Positions 1 through 9,400 of a stretch of DNA of 44,342 nt are shown in pieces (position 1 is the stretch's first letter; each line of letters opens with the position of its first letter). A program made the position numbers and the translations under genes. The DNA is taken from positions 1-44,342 of the forward strand of contig SFTJ01000018.1 of the NCBI GenBank assembly GCA_004563195.1, in the 5' to 3' direction. The stretch is from a bacterium. Lineage in GTDB: Bacteria; Bacteroidota; Bacteroidia; Bacteroidales; Muribaculaceae. The notes under the pieces are model-generated. The model saw nothing but the letters and a program-made list of their open reading frames with translations, was not told the DNA's origin and did no database searches.

Positions 1-18
1 GATGGGGGCTTGGAAATC

Positions 19-59
19 AAAAAAACAGACTCGACCACCTTGAATACGATAGCCGAGTC
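19..59 (-). terminator. Intrinsic terminator of the B12-uptake operon
   Basis: On the minus strand a 10-bp stem (GACTCGGCTA pairing with TGGTCGAGTC, two G-U pairs) is followed by TG and a run of seven T. It lies about 200 bp after the DUF4465 stop codon and is the first convincing terminator downstream of that operon. The operon would therefore have a roughly 200-nt 3' untranslated region. Confidence 0.65.
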
Positions 60-193
60 ATATTTTCTTTCGTTAGTCAACTTTTATCGGACAGCAATAG
101 ATTTTTATGTGATTATTTATGAATAATTTTATTCTACTAATCATCATCCCCCCTGCGATAAGTATCTACTAACTCGGCACCACCAAGCACACA

Positions 194-229
194 GTAGGGC
201 GGCTCCGATTTTACTCAGAACCACCCTAC
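194..229 (-). other. 14-bp hairpin in the 3' UTR after the DUF4465 gene
   Basis: Positions 194-207 and 216-229 can form 14 pairs (three G-U) around an 8-nt loop. No U-tract follows on either strand, so it is not a standard intrinsic terminator. It could protect the operon 3' end from exonucleases or be a Rho-related stop; I cannot tell which. Confidence 0.5.
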
Positions 230-257
230 ACAATTAAGATTTATCCATTATTTATCC

Positions 258-1262
258 TTAATTGGCTATCTTGAGCACGCCACCGTTGCTTGCTTTCACC
301 ACATATATGCCGCGTTCGAGGCTGCTGATGTCCATCTTGGTGCCTTCGCCTGCCTTCACTTGCACACCACTTGCGTTATAGATGACTGCAAAGGTGTTTT
401 CGCCGAAGTTTACGGTTTGCGATGCGCGGTCGTAGCTGATGCGCGGTGCTGATGCGTTCACGCTTGCCACACCCGATGTTTCGCCCTTGATGGTGAGTTT
501 ATCGAGGCAGAAATAACCCGGGGTGTTCATGCCATACGTTCCCGAATCGCTCGAATCCATAGTGAAATAGAGTTCATTTACTGCACCAAGCGATGTGAGG
601 TCTACATATTTCCAACCGCGGTTCACACTGAGGTCGCCGTTGGCATACGATGCCATGGTCACATCAACTGTAGCTTCTGTTTCGTCTTCCTTCACTCCGT
701 GAATGGTGAGGGTGAATTTGTCGTCTTCGCGATTGAATGTGCGGCCATAAGGGTTGCCTTCGAGCACATTGTAGTAGGCATAGGAGTTGAGATTTACATA
801 CACGCCTTCCACTTCGTGTGCCATTCCGTCGTTGAATATCATCTGCGTGGAGTTTTTTCCGTTGTATTCCGAGTAATATGCCACCAAATAAGGCACTTCG
901 GCGCTCACTTCGAGCACGCCGTTTTCGTCGCGCTTCACGCTGCCGTCCTCATCGAGCACTATACCGCCTTGTGCCATATTGCTATATTGATAGGTGTAAT
1001 AGTCGCTGCGGCGGCTGTTGTCGGCTGAATTTGATGCTGTGAAGCCCCACCAGGTGTACCAATCGGGATTGCAGTTGTGAATAAATATGAAACTCTGACT
1101 TTCTATCACTTCCTGCGCTTGGTCTAATGTTCCGGTCCATGCTCCGGTTTCGCTGTCGAATGTGAGTTCGGCGGTCGACTTGGTGAGGTCGAGTGTGATG
1201 GTTTGGGCATTGAGGCTCGCTGCCATCATTGCTGATGCTACAATAGTAAATATTTTTTTCAT
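258..1262 (-). CDS. Secreted DUF4465-type protein with T9SS-like C-terminal domain, B12 locus
   Basis: A 334-aa exported protein. Residues 1-19 form a type I signal peptide (MKKIFTIVASAMMAASLNAQ) with no lipobox cysteine. The middle (about 20-260) resembles the DUF4465 family: a beta-rich domain with aromatic motifs such as NPDWYTWWGF, and LTIHGV and YFCLDKLTIKG strands. The last ~60 residues, including FAVIYNASGVQV and LERGIYVVKA, look like a type A T9SS sorting domain. It is the last gene of the riboswitch-controlled operon, 43 bp after the preceding gene. DUF4465 proteins recur in Bacteroidota B12 loci, where an additional surface B12-binding family (BtuH) has been described; whether this protein is its equivalent is inference. 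A function in surface capture of corrinoids is likely but not shown. Confidence 0.75.
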   Translation of the reverse strand: MKKIFTIVASAMMAASLNAQTITLDLTKSTAELTFDSETGAWTGTLDQAQEVIESQSFIFIHNCNPDWYTWWGFTASNSADNSRRSDYYTYQYSNMAQGGIVLDEDGSVKRDENGVLEVSAEVPYLVAYYSEYNGKNSTQMIFNDGMAHEVEGVYVNLNSYAYYNVLEGNPYGRTFNREDDKFTLTIHGVKEDETEATVDVTMASYANGDLSVNRGWKYVDLTSLGAVNELYFTMDSSDSGTYGMNTPGYFCLDKLTIKGETSGVASVNASAPRISYDRASQTVNFGENTFAVIYNASGVQVKAGEGTKMDISSLERGIYVVKASNGGVLKIAN

Positions 1263-1305
1263 ATCGGTTATTGATTAAAAAATTTGTTTTGATTTTCCAT
1301 TTATA

Positions 1306-2478
1306 TTATCGCACTTGCACCATAGCCACACGGCTATCGGCGCGCACCACATAGAGTGCCGGGGTGAGCGCGGCTTCGCCATCGCCTTCAAATCGGGCTG
1401 CCAATGCGCCGCCAAGAGTATACACCGACACTTCTCGTGCGCCTTGCACTTTCACCATGCCCTCGCAGCCGGCTATCTTTATGCCGCCGTCGCTCTCTAT
1501 TTCGGTCACGCTTGCCGTGGGATGCAGGTCTTCGGCTCCGCATATCTCGGTCGACATTTCGCCTATCCAGCCGTGCTCGTGATTGACGGCTGTATACACT
1601 TTCACAAAGTCGATGGCAGGCAGATTCACGGCATTTCCGTCGGCATCTACTGCCCATCCTATGTCGTAACCTTTATTTGCGCTATTGGGTAGGTCGTCTA
1701 CATAGCCCCAGGCGCGCGGAGTAGCCACATATCGCAGTCCGGTGGCGGCTATGTTCACCGTCAGGCACTCCAAACGGGTGCCTTCGAATGTCATTTTTTC
1801 ATCGCTAATCCACGAGGGCCAATAACTGTTGGTGGTGTGAAAACTATTGCGCTTCACATATCCCTCGGGCTCGGCTTCGCAGTTGGTGGTCCACTTTATG
1901 TAGGTCTTGTCGATGATGGCGCTGTCGTCGGCATCGGGGTCGGCTGCCGTGGCTCTGCCGGGGTCGGGCTTCTCGTAGGTGATTTGATAGCCGTGGTAGG
2001 TATTGGCTGCATTATAATCGCTTCCGGCGAGTTCATACCACTCATCGTCGGGCAATCCGTTGCCGTTGGCATCCACCGACACCATCACTATGCCGGGCTC
2101 ACTGCTTGCATAGTTGGCATCTACAAGGTCGTAGACGGCGTTGCCATACACCATAAAATCGCTCTGTCCGCTCACATTCACCACCCTATGGTCGAAGCCG
2201 AACACCACATAGCCGCCAAATCCGCCCAGGCTTATCATTCCGTTGTCGGTGCCACCCGATATTTGCTCTTCGGCTTTGGCTATCATGCCGGCTTCGGTGT
2301 CGCCTTCTTCCCACTCGGGTATCTCGTTGACAAACTGTCCCGGCGCGGGCCGGAAGTCATACACTTTGCTTATGTATTTGCCGTTTTGGGCTTGCACTGC
2401 CATTGCTGTGGTGAGTGCTGCCGTCATTATCATTGCTTGGAGTTTCATATTCTTATTATTTCGTTTCATTGTTTTCAT
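1306..2478 (-). CDS. Secreted cell-surface protein of the B12 operon
   Basis: A 390-aa protein with a type I signal peptide (best read from the internal Met at residue 11, MKLQAMIMTAALTTAMAVQA) and no lipobox. The body has a GGFGGYVVFGFDH motif and a calcium-loop-like DANGNGLPDDEWYEL segment, as in the 'cell surface protein' that accompanies BtuG-like propellers in Bacteroides B12 loci. The C-terminus (VSVYTLGGALAARF, then ALYVVRADSR) resembles a T9SS sorting domain. The start codon at 2478 overlaps the upstream stop in an ATGA arrangement, which argues for translational coupling; starts at 2469 or 2448 are alternatives. A role in corrinoid binding or handing ligand to the BtuG/BtuB complex is inferred only from the operon. 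Confidence 0.75.
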   Translation of the reverse strand: MKTMKRNNKNMKLQAMIMTAALTTAMAVQAQNGKYISKVYDFRPAPGQFVNEIPEWEEGDTEAGMIAKAEEQISGGTDNGMISLGGFGGYVVFGFDHRVVNVSGQSDFMVYGNAVYDLVDANYASSEPGIVMVSVDANGNGLPDDEWYELAGSDYNAANTYHGYQITYEKPDPGRATAADPDADDSAIIDKTYIKWTTNCEAEPEGYVKRNSFHTTNSYWPSWISDEKMTFEGTRLECLTVNIAATGLRYVATPRAWGYVDDLPNSANKGYDIGWAVDADGNAVNLPAIDFVKVYTAVNHEHGWIGEMSTEICGAEDLHPTASVTEIESDGGIKIAGCEGMVKVQGAREVSVYTLGGALAARFEGDGEAALTPALYVVRADSRVAMVQVR

Positions 2479-3641
2479 CGTTCATTACGGTTTTCGCCCA
2501 GGAAGGCTATGTGAGCGGGCACATCGCCGGTGCGCACGCTCCACTTTTTCACACCGCTGCTATCGTAGCAGTGCAGATAGCCGGGATTTACCATATTTCG
2601 GGCATCGGTAACGTAGATATCCTTGTTGATGGGATTAACGGCTATGCCATAGGGTGCTTTGATATCCTTTTCGCTGCCGTCGGTGATAAAATTCTCGCTC
2701 ACGCACTCTTGCTTTGCCACGTCAACTATGGCATAGGTCACCTTATTGACCATCTCCACGTGGCTCCATGCGCTCGACACTATATATATCGAGTCACCAT
2801 CAATCCACATATTGCTCACCGGCACATCCAAGTGCTTCACCATGCGACGTTTGCGCACATCGTAGCAGTAGAGGCTCGATTCCACTTGATAGTAGTCGCC
2901 TCGGGTGGCTATCCACAGTCCGCCGTGCCTATCGGCAACCAAACGGCTCAAATTGATGTCTACATCGATGTTTTCTTCTACCTTAAACGATGCAATATCT
3001 ATCACGCTCACCGTGCGCTCGTAGTTGGGCACGCGATAGCCGCCGCTGTTGGCCACATATATCTTGTCGTCAACTATCTCTATGTCGTCGGGCTGATAGC
3101 CCACTATGCACTGCGCCACCACTTGCAGCGTGGCGGTGTCGACTTTTGCCACATAGCCGAGTTGCTGATAATCGGGGTCGATTACCACGGGTCCGGCATA
3201 ACTGGTGACGTAGGCATAACCCTTATGAAAGGCTATGTAGCGGCAGTTGGGTATGTCCACTTGCCCTATGCGCTTGGCGCTGTGCTTGTCCATAACTTCC
3301 ACCTTGTTAGAGCAGTTAATCACGGCATACAAGCGGCTGCCGTACACTGCCAAGTCATTGCCCACATCTCCGAGTTCTTTGGGCACATTGGGATTGGCGT
3401 TGCCGTAGATATTGCGGGTGTAAACGCCGGTGCTGAGGTCGTAGTAGTCGAGGGTGCACTTATTGCTGCCCATATTGCCTTCGTTGAGCAGATAAAACCC
3501 GCCCACGGCACTGTAGTCGGGATTGCTCACCTGCACTTCCTCGGGGATGAATATCACATCATCTTCGCGGCAGGAATAGAGCATGGCGCTCAGCAATGCC
3601 ATAAGCATTATTATCAATATGTTATGATAGCCGTTTCGCAT
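2475..3641 (-). CDS. btuG: BtuG-like surface lipoprotein (YncE-type beta-propeller), B12 capture
   Basis: A 388-aa lipoprotein. The signal peptide ends in a lipobox (LYSC, Cys24) followed by acidic residues, as expected for surface export in Bacteroidota. The mature part repeats propeller-blade motifs (GDVGNDLAVYGSRLYAVIN; KIYVANSGGYR; DGDSIYIVSSA; PINKDIYVTDAR), matching the seven-bladed YncE-like fold of BtuG, which binds cobalamin very tightly and caps BtuB in Bacteroides. It overlaps the stop codon of the upstream btuB gene (TGATG) and the start of the following gene (ATGA), so the three are almost certainly co-translated. The family assignment is firm; the B12 ligand is inferred from the riboswitch and the btuB partner. 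Confidence 0.82.
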   Translation of the reverse strand: MRNGYHNILIIMLMALLSAMLYSCREDDVIFIPEEVQVSNPDYSAVGGFYLLNEGNMGSNKCTLDYYDLSTGVYTRNIYGNANPNVPKELGDVGNDLAVYGSRLYAVINCSNKVEVMDKHSAKRIGQVDIPNCRYIAFHKGYAYVTSYAGPVVIDPDYQQLGYVAKVDTATLQVVAQCIVGYQPDDIEIVDDKIYVANSGGYRVPNYERTVSVIDIASFKVEENIDVDINLSRLVADRHGGLWIATRGDYYQVESSLYCYDVRKRRMVKHLDVPVSNMWIDGDSIYIVSSAWSHVEMVNKVTYAIVDVAKQECVSENFITDGSEKDIKAPYGIAVNPINKDIYVTDARNMVNPGYLHCYDSSGVKKWSVRTGDVPAHIAFLGENRNER

Positions 3642-5683
3642 CAGAAGTCGAATTTCAAAATCAGTTTATAATTTCGTCCGGGCATGGGATAATTGCGTAT
3701 CACATCATACTGCTGGTCGAAGATATTGTTCACCTCAGCCGTAACTCGCACTCCCACTTTGCCAAGATTGAATCGATAGCCTGCCGAGAGGTCGTGGGTA
3801 TACCACGGTTGCTCGTAATTGGCAAGAATATTCGATGAGTTGTGATAGCGTTCGCCCACATAGATAAAGCTGTAATTCAGTTCAAAACTCTTCCATTTGG
3901 CTTGGGCTATTACGCTGCCGCTGTGGCGGGGTATATAGGCTATCTGACCCTTGTAGGTGCCTGCTTCATCGGCGCAATCGCTCGGGTCGGTATAGTCTTG
4001 CGCTCGCTGGTAGGTATACGACAAACCGCCTTCCACGCCTATGCCGTAGGGCAGACTCAACGCCACCTTGGTGGTTACGTCCACACCGCGTATCTTCACC
4101 TTGCCTATGTTCATCATCATCCAGCGATATTGCCCGTTGCCCTTTGGCACGGCTATTATCTTGTCGTCAACCAAGTTGTAATATCCGTCTACGCTCACAT
4201 CCACGCTTCGCAGCACGCTGCCATCGAAGTCGGTGCGATACACTGCTCCTACATCATACTGGGTGGAGTACTCGGGATTGAGTTGTGCATTGCCCATATC
4301 GGTGTAATAGAGGTCGTTGAAGGTGGGCATACGGAAGGAGCGCTTGTAGAAGGCGCGCACCGTGAGCGCCTGGTCGGCAAACGGCTGATAACTCACAAAC
4401 ACTGCGGGCGTAACCTTGCTCGTGGAGCTGCTCTTTTTAGCCAATTCCACGCCGTCGTTGCGCACTTTATAGCGGTCGGCCACAAAGGTGCCGAGCAAGC
4501 TGGCTTGCGCCTTAAATCGCTGCCAACGATAGGCTGTAGCAAGCGCCACAAGTGCCATATGGCGTGTGGGATAGGCAAAATTCACAAGATTGGCATCTAG
4601 GTGGTTCCACTGGTAGTCTACACTCAGATTGGCGTCCCATCCGTCGGTGATGCGCACGCGATTTGCCATCGACACATATAGCTCGTCTTGCCAAAATTCG
4701 TTATCTATATACATCAATGTGGTGTCGGGATTGAGATAGCGCATATAGTCGTGGGCATATTTGGCATTCACCATCATGGTGTAGCGCTCGCCTATGGTCT
4801 TGCGCACGCTGCCTTGGGCAAAAAAGTTGCGGTCCCACTGGCGCTGCGAGTTTTTCCACACATTGTTCACTATCGCGCCGGGTATGCCTTTCTCGGCATC
4901 GTAATAATAGAGTTTGGCGTTCCAGCTGCCGCGATAGAGCGTGCCATAAAGCCCGCCTTCCACTCGCAGAGCTCCTATGTCGCCATTGCGTCGTGTGGCG
5001 GTGGTGTCCCACGCCAGGGTGCCGTCGCTGAAGCGCTTGCGATAGCGAAATTTATATTTGCCGGTTGCGTAGGTATACTCGGCACTCACCGTGCCACTCA
5101 CTTTTTCGCTCAAGCGGTAGTCGAGTCGCATCGAGGGATTAGCAAGCCCGAACGAACCGGTGCGCATCGTCACATTCACGTTCATGCGCTTGTCGTCATC
5201 AAAACGCGGTCGTCGCGAACGCAAATACACCGTCCCTGCCGACCCAAAATCCTTTGCCGACTGAAATATCTCGCTCTTTTGGCCATTGTAAACGGTCACT
5301 TCTTCGATATTATCGAGCGAGAATTTGCCTAAATCTATCTGTCCGTTCTGCGCATTGCCGAGCTGTATGCCGTCGTAGAACACGCCGAGGTGATTGGTGC
5401 CCATCGAACGGATATCCACGGTCTTCACGCCACCCACGCCGCCGTAGTCCTTTATCTGAACTCCCGAAAAATAGCGTATGGCATCTGCCACCGAGTGGCT
5501 GTTGAGTCCCTCGAGTCGATTGCCGCTCAGCGTCTGCGCCGGTATCACCTCCACATAGGGCTTCAAATTGCCCACCACGGTCACCGTGCTCAAGTGCTGC
5601 ATCGAATCCACACGAAACTGAGCCATCCCGGCAAGTGCCGACATAGCCACTAAAAGCAATATGTATATTCGATTTTTCAACAT
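3641..5683 (-). CDS. btuB: TonB-dependent outer-membrane cobalamin receptor BtuB
   Basis: A 680-aa TonB-dependent transporter. Signal peptide residues 1-21; a TonB-box-like segment (STVTVVG, about 32-38); plug domain with HSVADAIRYFSGVQIKDYGG and VDIRSMGTNHLGVFYDGI; then a beta-barrel ending in the outer-membrane signature with terminal Phe (YKLILKFDF). It lacks the N-terminal carboxypeptidase-like extension of SusC proteins, and its length fits BtuB-type receptors. It is the first gene behind a cobalamin riboswitch and overlaps a BtuG-type lipoprotein, so cobalamin or a related corrinoid is the likely substrate. No periplasmic binding protein or BtuCD permease lies in the window; those genes would have to be elsewhere. 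Confidence 0.9.
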   Translation of the reverse strand: MLKNRIYILLLVAMSALAGMAQFRVDSMQHLSTVTVVGNLKPYVEVIPAQTLSGNRLEGLNSHSVADAIRYFSGVQIKDYGGVGGVKTVDIRSMGTNHLGVFYDGIQLGNAQNGQIDLGKFSLDNIEEVTVYNGQKSEIFQSAKDFGSAGTVYLRSRRPRFDDDKRMNVNVTMRTGSFGLANPSMRLDYRLSEKVSGTVSAEYTYATGKYKFRYRKRFSDGTLAWDTTATRRNGDIGALRVEGGLYGTLYRGSWNAKLYYYDAEKGIPGAIVNNVWKNSQRQWDRNFFAQGSVRKTIGERYTMMVNAKYAHDYMRYLNPDTTLMYIDNEFWQDELYVSMANRVRITDGWDANLSVDYQWNHLDANLVNFAYPTRHMALVALATAYRWQRFKAQASLLGTFVADRYKVRNDGVELAKKSSSTSKVTPAVFVSYQPFADQALTVRAFYKRSFRMPTFNDLYYTDMGNAQLNPEYSTQYDVGAVYRTDFDGSVLRSVDVSVDGYYNLVDDKIIAVPKGNGQYRWMMMNIGKVKIRGVDVTTKVALSLPYGIGVEGGLSYTYQRAQDYTDPSDCADEAGTYKGQIAYIPRHSGSVIAQAKWKSFELNYSFIYVGERYHNSSNILANYEQPWYTHDLSAGYRFNLGKVGVRVTAEVNNIFDQQYDVIRNYPMPGRNYKLILKFDF

Positions 5684-5696
5684 TTGGCTCTACGCT

Positions 5697-5728
5697 TTTT
5701 ATGCTTTTCTCGCACCCTGAGCATAAAA
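5697..5728 (-). promoter_or_regulatory. Hairpin just before btuB start (riboswitch expression platform)
   Basis: TTTTATGCT (5728-5720 on the minus strand) pairs perfectly with AGCATAAAA (5705-5697) around a 14-nt loop and ends 13 nt before the btuB ATG. Directly upstream, 5739-5729 (TTTTAGGCAGG) can pair over 11 positions, one of them G-U, with the 3' edge of the aptamer (5851-5841). The arrangement suggests mutually exclusive folds that decide access to the btuB start. No U-tract follows the hairpin, so translational control is more likely than termination. Confidence 0.55.
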
Positions 5729-5840
5729 CCTGCCTAAAACACGACACTTCTCGTTTTTCCGCTCTGCCATTAGCTGCGGCGCCGCGTTTTATTCGTTGTT
5801 TCAAACCCTAAGTCCGAGAGTTTTCGATAAAACAAACTCA

Positions 5841-6053
5841 TTTCAGGCAGGTATTCTGGCTTGCTTCGCTTGGTGCCACGGCCTTCCCACAGATTATTTC
5901 GTCCATAGTGACCATGCTTTTGTTGCAGCACCAGCATCTCATTGTTGTAGTGAAGCTTACAGCAGCGGCTCTGCTCGGGATTCTCACCCGATTCCCTTTT
6001 CATCAGTTCACCACCCCAGCAAAAAAACCAAAGCAATGCACCGACACCTGAAA
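5841..6053 (-). ncRNA. Cobalamin riboswitch aptamer
   Basis: The minus strand reads GGGAATCGGGTGAGAATCCC, then a GAGCCGCTGCTGTAA core, then GTGGGAAGGC and finally AAGCCAGAATACCTGCC, the ordered conserved boxes of the cobalamin (adenosylcobalamin-type) aptamer. The closing P1 helix is visible: TTTCAGG at 6053-6047 pairs with CCTGAAA at 5847-5841. It lies 158 nt upstream of btuB. In this class high intracellular cobalamin normally lowers expression of the downstream uptake genes. Confidence 0.93.
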
Positions 6054-6061
6054 ATGCGATG

Positions 6062-6093
6062 CTAAATTACCGCTTATTTCTCAATTCCACAAG
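6062..6093 (-). promoter_or_regulatory. Candidate promoter of the B12 operon
   Basis: On the minus strand CTTG (6093-6090) is followed after 20 nt by TAATTTAG (6069-6062), one base off the Bacteroidota -7 consensus TAnnTTTG. The predicted start falls at the 5' edge of the riboswitch aptamer, where it is needed. The imperfect -7 box keeps confidence moderate. Confidence 0.45.
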
Positions 6094-6182
6094 AGATTTA
6101 ACTATATTTGATGGCACAAGCAGATTAAGTAATATCTCTTAGCCGCCATCATCTTCAAAAACCACAACAAATATGTACTAAA

Positions 6183-6288
6183 ACGTTATTACTCCTCCTT
6201 AACTATCATTTTTCACCCACTTACGGAGGACTAATACGCTATTACTCCTCCTTAACTACCATTTTTTACCCACTTACGGAGGACTAAT
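6183..6288. repeat. 53-bp tandem repeat, two copies
   Basis: Units 6183-6235 and 6236-6288 differ at only about three positions; a partial third copy may begin at 6289. Each unit carries an internal inverted repeat (TCCTCCTTAA near its start, TTACGGAGGA near its end; on the minus strand CCTCCGTAA can pair with TTAAGGAGG with one mismatch) around an A/T-rich loop. It sits in noncoding DNA between the riboswitch promoter and the secA terminator. I do not recognise the family. Confidence 0.8.
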
Positions 6289-6298
6289 ACGCGATAGT

Positions 6299-6337
6299 GT
6301 GAAAATCCGTGCAAAGACAATCTTGTGAAAATCCGTG
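6299..6337. repeat. Two 13-bp direct repeats
   Basis: GTGAAAATCCGTG occurs at 6299-6311 and again at 6325-6337, a spacing of 26 bp. This directly follows the 53-bp tandem repeats and could be a decayed further repeat or a protein-binding pair. Confidence 0.6.
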
Positions 6338-6381
6338 TTAAAATCGTCGCAAAAACCACCCGCATGAGATGGAGTGATGCG

Positions 6382-6418
6382 AAAAAAATTAGCCGTCAGG
6401 GAATTCATTGACGGCTAA
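6382..6418 (-). terminator. secA intrinsic terminator
   Basis: A perfect 9-bp stem (TAGCCGTCA at 6417-6409 with TGACGGCTA at 6398-6390 on the minus strand) is followed by a run of seven T, 43 bp after the secA stop codon. Confidence 0.9.
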
Positions 6419-6460
6419 ATCTATAGGTATTCGGCTGCCTTGCGGCAGGGATTTGCGTTG

Positions 6461-9400
6461 TTATAATCCGCGTCCGTGGCAATTCTTATATTTCTTGCCG
6501 CTTCCGCATGGACATGGGTCGTTGCGACCTATCTTTGGACCGTTGTTAACCACCGGAGCTGTCACGCGACGCTGCGACTGCGATGCTGCATTGCCCACTT
6601 CGCGGTTGGTGTTAGCGCCGGGATATGCTTCCTTACTCTCGTTATATTGCTGACGACGAGTAGATTCGCGTGGCACTTCGCGGGTTTGCTGCACTCGATT
6701 GTTTTGTGCATTGTTCTGTGCATTTTCGCTGTTTGGAATCTGTCCGCGCATCAATATCGACACTGCCTTGGTGTTCATCTCGGCAAGCATATCGCCAAAG
6801 AGGTTAAACGACTCGGTCTTATAGATTACCAACGGGTCTTTCTGCTCGTAGCTTGCGTTTTGCACCGACTGACGCAATTGGTCGAGTTCGCGCAAATGCA
6901 CCTTCCATGCTTCGTCGATAGTCATCAAGAGCACCATCTTTTCCCACGATTTCGATATCGACTTACATTCGCTGTCGATAGCCTCACCGAGATTGCAAGT
7001 GATGCCATAGATGCGGCGGCCGTCGGTGATAGGCACTCTCACAAGGCCTTCTCTGCCGTGCTCGGCTGCGATAGTCGATATCACAGGCATCGACACTTGT
7101 GCCAAGCGTTCTTGCTTGTGATTGAATGCTTCCACCACCTTTTCGTGGAGCAAATCGATACATTCCTTGGTGTCGAGTTTGCCATATTCTTCGGCGCCGA
7201 ACGGCATATCGATGGCAAATGTAGTCATCACGTGCATCTTGAGTTCATCGTAGTCGCTGTAGCGTTCCACCACATTTTCCACGGTGCTCTGCAGCATTTC
7301 CATAATGTCGAGTCCCACACGCTCGCCCATAAGTGCGTGGTGGCGGCGGGTGTATATCACATTACGCTGCACGTTCATCACGTCGTCGTATTCGAGCAAG
7401 TGCTTACGCACACCGAAGTGGTTCTCCTCCACGCGTTTCTGTGCGTTCTCTATCGAGCGGGTCACCATAGGTGCTTCTATCATCTCGCCTTCTTGCAAAC
7501 CGAGGCGGTCGAGCATCTTCACCACCTTGTCGCTCACAAATTGGCGCATTACAGGGTCTTCGAACGACACGAAGAACACCGAACTACCGGGGTCGCCCTG
7601 ACGTCCGGCACGACCACGCAACTGGCGGTCTACACGGCGCGATTCGTGGCGCTCCGTACCGATAATGGCAAGACCTCCTGCCGCCTTTACTTCGGGCGAC
7701 AACTTGATGTCGGTACCACGACCTGCCATATTGGTGGCTATGGTTACCACACCCTTGCCGTCCTTCTGCTGACCTGCCAATGCCACAATGTCGGCTTCGG
7801 CACGGGCTTTCTCCGGCTTGGCGTTCAAAAGCTGTGGCTCTATCTTCAAGCGCTGCTTTACCATACGGTAGAGAAGTTCTGATATTTCCACCGAGGTGGT
7901 ACCCACAAGAGTGGGTCGACCCATAAGGTGCATCTTCTCTATCTCGTCGATTACGGCGTTGTATTTCTCTTTGCGGGTCTTGTACACGCGGTCGTCCATA
8001 TCGATGCGTGCCACCGGTCGGTTGGTAGGGATGGTCACTACATCGAGCTTATAGATATCCCAAAATTCGCCTGCTTCGGTTTCTGCCGTACCGGTCATAC
8101 CCGAAAGCTTGTGATACATGCGGAAGTAGTTCTGCAAGGTGATTGTGGCAAATGTCTGTGTAGCGGCTTCCACCTTTACGTGCTCCTTGGCTTCTACTGC
8201 CTGGTGCAAACCATCGCTCCAGCGGCGACCTTCCATTATACGGCCGGTCTGCTCGTCTACTATCTTCACCTTGTTGTCGTCGGTTATCACATAGTCTACA
8301 TCGCGCGTAAACAGTGCGTAGGCCTTGATAAGCTGGTTCACGGTGTGCACGCGTTCGCTCTTCACCGCATAGTTCTGCATCAACTCGTCCTTCTTCTGTG
8401 CCTTCTCTTCGTCGGTCAACGGCTCGTTTTCCACTGCCGAGAGTTCGCTTGCTATGTCGGGGAGCACAAAGAACTTGGGGTCGCTGTTGCCCGATGCCAA
8501 TTCTTCATAACCTTTATCGGTGAGTTCCACGCTGTGGTTCTTTTCATCGATTACGAAGTATAGCGGGTCGGTCACTATGTGCATTTGGCGACTGTTGTCT
8601 TGCATATAGTAGGCTTCCTGCTCGAGCATAGCGGGCTTTATGCCTTCCTGGCTCAAGAACTTGATGAGCGGATCGTATTTCGGAAGACCCTTAAATGCTC
8701 TAAACACCAACAAAGCACCTTCTTCGCGCTGCTTCTTGTCGTCGCTCAGCATGAGTTTCTTGGCATCGGCAAGCAACGAGGTCACCAACTTGCGCTGGCG
8801 GTCGTAGAGTCGCTCTACTATGGGCTGATATTGCTCATACATCTGGTCGTCGCCCTTGGGCACCGGACCTGAAATGATAAGCGGCGTACGGGCATCATCG
8901 ATAAGCACCGAGTCCACCTCATCCACGATGGCGAAGTTGTGTGCGCGCTGCACGAGGTCCTCGGGCGAGGTTGCCATATTGTCGCGAAGGTAGTCGAAAC
9001 CAAACTCGTTGTTCGTACCGAATGTGATGTCGGCATTATATGCTGCACGACGCTCGGGCGAGTTGGGCTGGGTCTTGTCGATACATGCCACCGACAAGCC
9101 GTGGAACATATAGAGCGGTCCCATCCACTCCGAGTCACGCTTGGCGAGGTAGTCGTTTACTGTCACCACATGCACTCCGTTGCCGGTAAGGGCGTTCAAG
9201 AACACCGGAAGGGTTGCCACAAGGGTCTTACCTTCACCGGTGGCCATCTCGGCTATCTTACCTTGGTGAAGCACTATACCACCTATCAACTGGCATTGGT
9301 AGTGTATCATATCCCACACGGTCTTGTTGCCGCCTGCCACCCAGCTATTGCGGTAGAGGGCTTTGTCGCCTTCGATGCTCACAAAGTCGCGGCCTTGGGC

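Noticed and set aside
2415..3671. Long plus-strand open frames opposite the B12 genes, bamA (19442-20524) and secA (6476-7882)
   Set aside because: They are antisense shadows: His/Val/Ala-rich, without domain motifs or start context, lying wholly over well-supported genes.
6183..6288. CRISPR-like repeat array
   Set aside because: The two copies are directly adjacent with no spacers, and no cas genes are in the window.
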